64,000 nt of DNA from Acetivibrio clariflavus DSM 19732 (GTDB lineage: Bacteria > Bacillota > Clostridia > Acetivibrionales > Acetivibrionaceae): assembly GCF_000237085.1 (NCBI RefSeq), contig NC_016627.1:682001-746000 (forward strand), in the 5' to 3' direction. Below the pieces are notes generated by a model. That model ran no database searches, was not told the origin of the DNA, and was given only the letters and a program-made list of their open reading frames with translations. This document shows, one piece after another, positions 59,069-64,000 of this stretch (position 1 is its first letter; each line of letters begins with the position of its first letter). The translations under genes and the position numbers were made by a program.

Positions 59069-59220
59069 ATGTTTTTGAGCAAAAACATTTTAAATTCCCG
59101 CTTGGATTTCAAATTTTTCATATGTGAGCGTTCATTGAATATATGATTTGTCTGAAATTGCTCTTTTATGTGTTCGATATAAATAAATTTCAGAAAAATT
59201 ATAGTACTGAAATATAAAGG

Positions 59221-59282
59221 CAACTTATGGCGTAAGTGTTTTGGTTTGAAAGATTAGCACTTCGGTCGTAAGTTGTTTTTGT
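59221..59282 (+). terminator. intrinsic terminator of spoIIR
   Basis: CAACTTA (59221-59227) pairs with TAAGTTG (59269-59275), with partial pairing inside (GTAAGTG/CACTTCG), followed by TTTTTG. Confidence 0.7.
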
Positions 59283-59291
59283 TTATTTCTT

Positions 59292-59320
59292 TTAATAGGG
59301 TATTAAAAATATGATATACT
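59292..59320 (+). promoter_or_regulatory. sigma-A promoter of the MgtC-family gene
   Basis: TTAATA (59292-59297), a 17-base spacer and TATACT (59315-59320) with an extended TG at 59312-59313. It predicts a leader of about 170 bases. Confidence 0.6.
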
Positions 59321-59327
59321 ATAAAGT

Positions 59328-59499
59328 ATAAAATAATTGAGGATAATACTTGTTGGTTATTGCGTCTGTTCCGGCACAAAAGGCTTGTTTTATGTGTAAA
59401 GCAACATGAGCCTGCACAGCAAATGAAGAAAAGTTTTTCTGGATCTGTTGTTGTTTATTCTAAATTAATCCATTTAACTAAAAGTCAGAGGTGAATAAA
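59328..59499 (+). promoter_or_regulatory. long 5' leader of the MgtC-family gene with possible structure
   Basis: AGGCT...GTT pairs with AAC...AGCCT (within about 59380-59425), flanked by CTGT and ACAG that could extend the stem. It does not match the M-box Mg2+ riboswitch or other leaders I know. It may be an unstructured or novel control region. Confidence 0.3.
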
Positions 59500-60192
59500 G
59501 TGAAAGATATTATTGCAAACGTGAATTTGGAGTTTTACTTGATTACTTTATTCCGATTGCTTCTCGCTTGTATTCTTGGAGGCTTGATTGGCTATGAAAG
59601 GGAAAGCATGAAACGGCCTGCTGGTTTTCGAACTCATATTCTTGTCTGCATGGGATCGGCATTGGTAATGTTAACATCCGAGTATATATTTATGAAATAT
59701 GGAGGAAGTACAAATATGGATCCTGCCCGTTTGGGTGCGCAGGTAGTGAGTGGAATAGGTTTTTTGGGGGCAGGAACTATAATAAGGGAAGGCGCTAATG
59801 TAAAAGGTCTTACAACAGCTGCAAGTCTTTGGGCTGTATCGTGTGTGGGAATAGCCGCAGGAATTGGTTTTTATGGAGGCGCAATTGTTGCTGCGCTTGT
59901 CGTTTATTTGACCTTAATGGTGCTGAAAAAACTTGAACACAATTTAGCAAACAGAAAGCATCTCAATGTTTTATACATAAAGACCAGCAATCTTCCCGGG
60001 CAAATTGGGGCTATAGGAAACATTTTTGGAAAAAATAATATAAATATAAATAATATCGAGTTTTTAAACAATGAGGACGACGCTGATGTTCTGATAAAAC
60101 TTTATGTTAGAATACCTAATGATGCAAAAAAGAAAACAGTAATGGGAGAACTTCAGAAAATCGAAGGTGTCAGCAAGGTTTATGAAGAATAA
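59500..60192 (+). CDS. MgtC/SapB-family membrane protein with ACT-like tail
   Basis: The protein of about 230 residues has an MgtC/SapB core with four to five membrane segments. The family motif ILGGLIGYERE is followed by RPAGFRTHILVCMGSALVM, GAQVVSGIGFLGAGTIIREG and VKGLTTAASLWAVSCVGIAAG. A C-terminal cytoplasmic ACT-like domain (about 158-230) contains VLYIKTSNLPGQIGAIGNIFGKNNI. MgtC proteins are linked to growth at low Mg2+ and to virulence in pathogens; transport itself is not established. GTG 59500 with AGGTG six bases upstream is preferred over GTG 59491. The gene appears monocistronic with an unusually long leader. Confidence 0.9.
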   Translation: MKDIIANVNLEFYLITLFRLLLACILGGLIGYERESMKRPAGFRTHILVCMGSALVMLTSEYIFMKYGGSTNMDPARLGAQVVSGIGFLGAGTIIREGANVKGLTTAASLWAVSCVGIAAGIGFYGGAIVAALVVYLTLMVLKKLEHNLANRKHLNVLYIKTSNLPGQIGAIGNIFGKNNININNIEFLNNEDDADVLIKLYVRIPNDAKKKTVMGELQKIEGVSKVYEE

Positions 60193-60388
60193 AGTTATAC
60201 TGGATAGCCTTGACATAAAAAATAATTGACTTTTCATATTCTTTGACCTATAATTCATTTGTTTGCTATTTATTACAGCCGTCGAAACTAAATAAAATAT
60301 AAAAAGCGAGAGCGCAATAAAGCAGAATAAGTGATTGCTCAACTATTATGTAAAGACTTTAATTTGACTGGAAGAGAGGGATTATGAA

Positions 60389-61846
60389 TTGTCAAGGCTG
60401 GACCAGCATAAGACACCGCTGTTTGATGCGGTTAAGAAGTATGTGGATGACAATGTGATACAGTTTCATGTGCCTGCCCACAAAAAGGGAGCAGGACTTA
60501 AGGAGTTTCGTGAATATCTCGGTGAACGTGTGTTTCAGATGGATGCTAACGGTATGCAGGACCTGGACTTTGCCAATAACCCGACAGGTGTTATTTATGA
60601 ATCGGAAAGACTTTTAGCTCAAGCTTTTGGTGCACAGAATGCCTATTTTTTGGTAGGAGGAACTACTGCTGGGGTTCAGGCCATGATTATGAGTGCCTGC
60701 GAACCGGGAGACAAGATTATAATTCCGAGAAATGCTCATAAATCAACTATTGGAGGTATTATACTCAGTGGGGCAATGCCTGTTTATGTCCAACCGGAAA
60801 TAAACGAACGGCTCGGAATTGCAATGGGAATAACTGAAGAAAGTCTGCGGAAGGCTATCAAGGAAAACCCACATGCTAAAGCGGTATTTTTAATCAACCC
60901 CACTTACTATGGAGTAGCGTCGGATTTAAAGTCTCTTGTCAGAATAGCGCATAGACATGAAATGGCTGTGTTAGTGGATGAAGCTCATGGAGCGCATATG
61001 TCTTTTCATGATGATTTCCCTCTGACTGCTATGGAAGTAGGAGCCGATATGAGTGCGGCGAGTATGCATAAAACAGCAGGTTCGTTGACTCAGAGTTCGA
61101 TTCTTTTGCTTAGAAGCAATTTGATATCACCTGAAAAGGTTAAGCAGGTATTGAACTTGACCCATACCACAAGTTCGTCATATTTGTTAATGTGCAGTCT
61201 GGACATTGCAAGAAAGCAGTTGGCAACTCAGGGCAGTGAAATGCTTGAGGAAGCTTTAAGACTTGCCAGGATGGCCAGAGAAGAAATAAACAAGATAGAA
61301 GGTCTTTATGCTTTTGGCAAAGAACTTATCGGTACTCCGGGATGCTACGATTTTGACGAAACTAAGCTTGGAATAAATGTGTCCGGCCTTGGATACACCG
61401 GCTATGAAATGGAAGAGAAGCTAAGGAAAGAATATAATATTCAAATTGAGCTCTCCGATATGAATAATATAATGGCCATTATCAGCATTGGTGATACTGA
61501 AGAAAATATAGTGGCTCTAATTAATGCTCTAAAGGATATATCTTCGAAAACTGAAGTTAAAGAGTATAGAAAGCCTACAATAATAACACAAAATCCGAAA
61601 ATGATTGTATCCCCTCGAGATGCTTTTTATAGCCGTAAGAAGTCGGTTCCACTTAAAGAGTCGGTAGGAGAAATTGCAGGAGAAATGATTATGGCTTATC
61701 CGCCGGGGATACCTGTTATTTGTATGGGAGAGCGTATTACTCAGGATGTGGTTGATTATATTGAAGTTTTGAAGGAACAAAGATGTCAAATGCAAGGTAC
61801 AGCTGATCCCCATATAAATTCAATTATGGTATTGGGTTCCGATTAA
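60389..61846 (+). CDS. Orn/Lys/Arg decarboxylase family (PLP enzyme)
   Basis: This 485-residue PLP-dependent decarboxylase of fold type I is the short form without the N-terminal wing domain. The PLP Lys is K228 in SMHKTAGS, and DEAHGAHM (about 197-204) holds the PLP-contacting Asp and Ala. The C-terminal domain has the family's YPPGIPVICMGERI. Short clostridial and Bacillus SpeA-type enzymes act on arginine or lysine in polyamine synthesis; the substrate cannot be told by eye. The start is TTG 60389, with AGAGGG eight bases upstream; the nearby ATG at 60384 is out of frame. No agmatinase or spermidine synthase gene is adjacent. Confidence 0.93.
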   Translation: MSRLDQHKTPLFDAVKKYVDDNVIQFHVPAHKKGAGLKEFREYLGERVFQMDANGMQDLDFANNPTGVIYESERLLAQAFGAQNAYFLVGGTTAGVQAMIMSACEPGDKIIIPRNAHKSTIGGIILSGAMPVYVQPEINERLGIAMGITEESLRKAIKENPHAKAVFLINPTYYGVASDLKSLVRIAHRHEMAVLVDEAHGAHMSFHDDFPLTAMEVGADMSAASMHKTAGSLTQSSILLLRSNLISPEKVKQVLNLTHTTSSSYLLMCSLDIARKQLATQGSEMLEEALRLARMAREEINKIEGLYAFGKELIGTPGCYDFDETKLGINVSGLGYTGYEMEEKLRKEYNIQIELSDMNNIMAIISIGDTEENIVALINALKDISSKTEVKEYRKPTIITQNPKMIVSPRDAFYSRKKSVPLKESVGEIAGEMIMAYPPGIPVICMGERITQDVVDYIEVLKEQRCQMQGTADPHINSIMVLGSD

Positions 61847-61885
61847 TAAATACATGCAAAATGTATATTGATTGTTGTAAAAAAG

Positions 61886-61921
61886 GCAGATTTCAAAATA
61901 AAAAATTGAATCTGCTTTTTT
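61886..61921 (+). terminator. intrinsic terminator
   Basis: GCAGAT(T)TCAA (61886-61895) pairs with TTGA-ATCTGC (61906-61915) with one bulged T, followed by TTTTTT. Confidence 0.85.
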
Positions 61922-62119
61922 ATTTTGTCAAAAAGAAACAGGAATTTATAATAAAAATTTGTAATACCGAAAGACACTTAAAGCTTTTAAATAAGTTGGT
62001 CTATTTGTGACTTTTTGTGAATATGAATAGGACTATGGTGATAACTCAAAAGTAAGTATTAAAACACTAAAATAAGTTAATACGATACTTTAGAGGCATG
62101 CGAAAAGGAGTGATATGCT

Positions 62120-64000
62120 ATGAGCAGCACAAATACTTTACTGAAAAACATTAATGATGGAAATACGGTTTATAGGGGTTTAAGTGAAAAAGAGGCAAAA
62201 AAGAAATTGGAGAAATTCGGACCCAATATTTTATCGGAGAAAAAGAAAGTGTCGGCATTAAAAATTTTACTTGAGCAATTTAGCGATTTCATGGTGATGG
62301 TTTTAATTGCCTGTACTCTTATATCTGCTTTTATGGGAGAACTGACAGAAGCTATTACCATAATAGCAATAGTAATTGTTAATGCGATCTTGGGATTTAT
62401 TCAGGAGTATCGTACCGAAAAAACTATGAAAGCATTAAAAGAACTGGCAGCGCCAATGGCAAGAGTCGTCAGAGACGATAGACTTGTTGAAATTCCGGCG
62501 GAAAATGTTGTACCTGGAGATTTAATAGTGCTTGAAGCAGGAGACAGGGTTCCGGCCGATGCAATTTTGGTAGAAGCTAATGGACTATTTGTAGATGAAT
62601 CTCTTCTTACCGGAGAGTCGATACCTGTTGAGAAATCCACTCAATCGGGTGACAAAAAAACAGAAAGTATTGGAGATAAGTTGAACCATGTGTTTATGGG
62701 GACAATTGTAACAAGCGGAAGAGGCAGAGCCTATGTTACTGAAACAGGCATGTCTACTGAGATGGGTAAGATTGCCGATATGATCCAGGAAATAGAAGAT
62801 GAACAAACCCCTCTTCAAAAAAGGCTTGACCATTTGGGTAAATTCATTGTGTACGGCTGTCTTGCTATTTGTGCCATAGTATCAATAACCGGAATTATCA
62901 GAGGCGAAAAAGTATTCACGATGCTTTTATCGGGTATAAGTCTTGCCGTGGCGGCGGTTCCTGAAGGATTGCCTGCAATAGTCACCATATCACTCGCTTT
63001 AGGTGTACAAAAAATGCTTAAGAGAAATTCCTTTGTCAGAAAACTTCCGGCTGTTGAAACTTTGGGATGCGCAAGTGTAATATGCTCAGATAAGACCGGA
63101 ACGCTGACAGAAAATAAAATGACAGTACGCAAGATATACTGCGACGAAAATACCGTTGAAGTCAGCGGTGGTGCTTTTAGTAGCGAAGGGGAGTTTTTTA
63201 TTGAAGGTAAAAAAATAAATCCGCTAAGCATCGAAAGCCTTAAGCTTGCGATGGAAATCGGAAGCTTGTGCAATAATGCTGTTTTAAGGAGAACGGTAAA
63301 GGACAGTGGAACCTTTGACAAGGTGAAAAAGGCTTTTTCAAGCAAGGAAAAGTGGGAATTGAGCGGAGATCCTACAGAAGCAGCTTTGCTTGTTGTCAGT
63401 GCAAAAGCAGGGCTTACTCAGGAAAAGCTTAACAGTACTTTTGTAAGAATTGATGAGATTCCTTTTGATTCGGACAGAAAGTGTATGACTGTAATTTGCG
63501 ATACGAAAAAGGGTGAGATTTTTGCCTTTACCAAGGGTGCGCCGGATATAATAATAGAGAAATGTACTAAAATATATTCTTCAAAGGGTATCCGCCCATT
63601 AACCGATGCGGATAAACGGCTGATACAAAGGAGAAACAATGAGCTGGCAAAAGAAGCTTTGAGGGTATTGGGGGTTGCCTATAGGAAGCTGAATTCCAGG
63701 AATTATGACGGGAAACACATTGAAGAAGACCTTATCTTTGTAGGCTTGATAGGAATGATAGACCCCCCGAGGAAAGAAGCAATAAATGCTGTCAGAAAGT
63801 GTAAACTAGCAGGAATAAAGCCGATTATGATAACCGGTGACCACAAAGCAACAGCCAGTGCCATAGCCAAGGAAATAAATATTGCATCGGAGAAGGATAA
63901 AGTAATAACCGGCGCTGAACTTGAAGCAATGGATGACATTCAGCTTCAATCGATAGTAAATGATGTGGCTGTATTTGCAAGGGTTTCACCCAAGCACAAG
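62120..64000 (+). CDS. calcium-type cation-transporting P-type ATPase, 3' end outside window
   Basis: The frame opens at ATG 62120 (AAAGGAG ten bases upstream) and runs off the window edge after 627 codons. It has the cation ATPase N-terminal domain (about 15-75), the A-domain loop FVDESLLTGESIPVEK, membrane motif AAVPEGLPAIVTISLALG with the PEGL site typical of P2A (SERCA/PMR1-type) pumps, phosphorylation site ICSDKTGTLT (D324) and the N/P-domain motif DPPRKEA further on. PEGL favours Ca2+ (or Mn2+) export over heavy-metal transport; there is no CxxC or His-rich N-terminal domain. The remaining C-terminal membrane segments are missing only because of the window end. Confidence 0.94.
   Translation, partial: MSSTNTLLKNINDGNTVYRGLSEKEAKKKLEKFGPNILSEKKKVSALKILLEQFSDFMVMVLIACTLISAFMGELTEAITIIAIVIVNAILGFIQEYRTEKTMKALKELAAPMARVVRDDRLVEIPAENVVPGDLIVLEAGDRVPADAILVEANGLFVDESLLTGESIPVEKSTQSGDKKTESIGDKLNHVFMGTIVTSGRGRAYVTETGMSTEMGKIADMIQEIEDEQTPLQKRLDHLGKFIVYGCLAICAIVSITGIIRGEKVFTMLLSGISLAVAAVPEGLPAIVTISLALGVQKMLKRNSFVRKLPAVETLGCASVICSDKTGTLTENKMTVRKIYCDENTVEVSGGAFSSEGEFFIEGKKINPLSIESLKLAMEIGSLCNNAVLRRTVKDSGTFDKVKKAFSSKEKWELSGDPTEAALLVVSAKAGLTQEKLNSTFVRIDEIPFDSDRKCMTVICDTKKGEIFAFTKGAPDIIIEKCTKIYSSKGIRPLTDADKRLIQRRNNELAKEALRVLGVAYRKLNSRNYDGKHIEEDLIFVGLIGMIDPPRKEAINAVRKCKLAGIKPIMITGDHKATASAIAKEINIASEKDKVITGAELEAMDDIQLQSIVNDVAVFARVSPKHK

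Noticed and set aside
59328-59499. M-box (Mg2+) or c-di-GMP riboswitch in the MgtC leader
   Set aside because: The conserved core sequences of these riboswitches are absent.

Overview
The window is AT-rich chromosomal DNA from an anaerobic, spore-forming, low-GC Gram-positive bacterium. Evidence: spore genes (sleB-like, spoIIR, a GerMN-type lipoprotein), a single-chain pyruvate:ferredoxin oxidoreductase, strong AGGAGG-type ribosome sites with many TTG and GTG starts, and several S-layer-homology (SLH) surface proteins. The set resembles the Acetivibrio / Clostridium thermocellum group of Clostridia. That placement is inference from gene content; no database was searched. No tRNA, rRNA, CRISPR array or intact insertion sequence was seen.

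Layout. 1-7.3 kb: the 3' part of a UV-damage endonuclease, two small genes, a 1-phosphofructokinase-type kinase, a reverse-strand receiver-GGDEF gene, tex and a membrane protein. 7.4-10 kb, all reverse strand: a SleB-type cortex-lytic enzyme, then five small genes, three encoding tiny proteins with paired hydrophobic segments. 10.2-13.9 kb: a thiol-redox operon (ccdA, ResA-like protein, thioredoxin-thioredoxin reductase fusion, second reductase without NADPH motifs) behind a sigma-A promoter overlapped by a CsoR/CstR-like palindrome. 13.9-14.4 kb: decayed HD-GYP gene. 14.5-18.1 kb: four-domain sulfur-transfer flavoprotein, ArsR-type regulator, deoC. 18.2-22.5 kb: GerMN lipoprotein, then an ECF sigma / anti-sigma / membrane protein / beta-repeat protein operon. 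23.2-28.9 kb: beta-propeller lipoprotein and a 1348-residue SLH metalloprotease-like surface protein.

29-37.3 kb: a HerA-type ATPase, a cyclase-family hydrolase, and a giant kinase-ATPase-GAF-GGDEF gene broken by one in-frame TGA. That gene is followed by a second copy of the cyclase 3' end, so this stretch has been rearranged. 37.7-47.2 kb is housekeeping: ddl, murI, a YwiB-like gene overlapping argS, a metal-dependent hydrolase and PFOR. 47.4-53.5 kb: an SLH-SLH-C-terminal-protease operon. 53.6-56.4 kb: a STAS-like gene, a chemotaxis receptor gene broken by one in-frame TAA, and about 1.1 kb of non-coding DNA with a long-range inverted repeat. 56.4-64 kb: pyrG behind a near-consensus promoter, spoIIR, an MgtC-family gene with a long leader, an Orn/Lys/Arg decarboxylase and the first 627 codons of a Ca2+-type P-ATPase.

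Themes. Thiol and sulfane-sulfur chemistry is concentrated at 10-17.4 kb, with two plausible sulfur-responsive control elements (an operator and an ArsR protein). Cell-surface work is spread over three SLH proteins, a secreted protease and an ECF-controlled envelope operon. Three signalling genes (HD-GYP, kinase-GGDEF, chemotaxis receptor) are interrupted, while the small receiver-GGDEF gene is intact but has a degenerate receiver.
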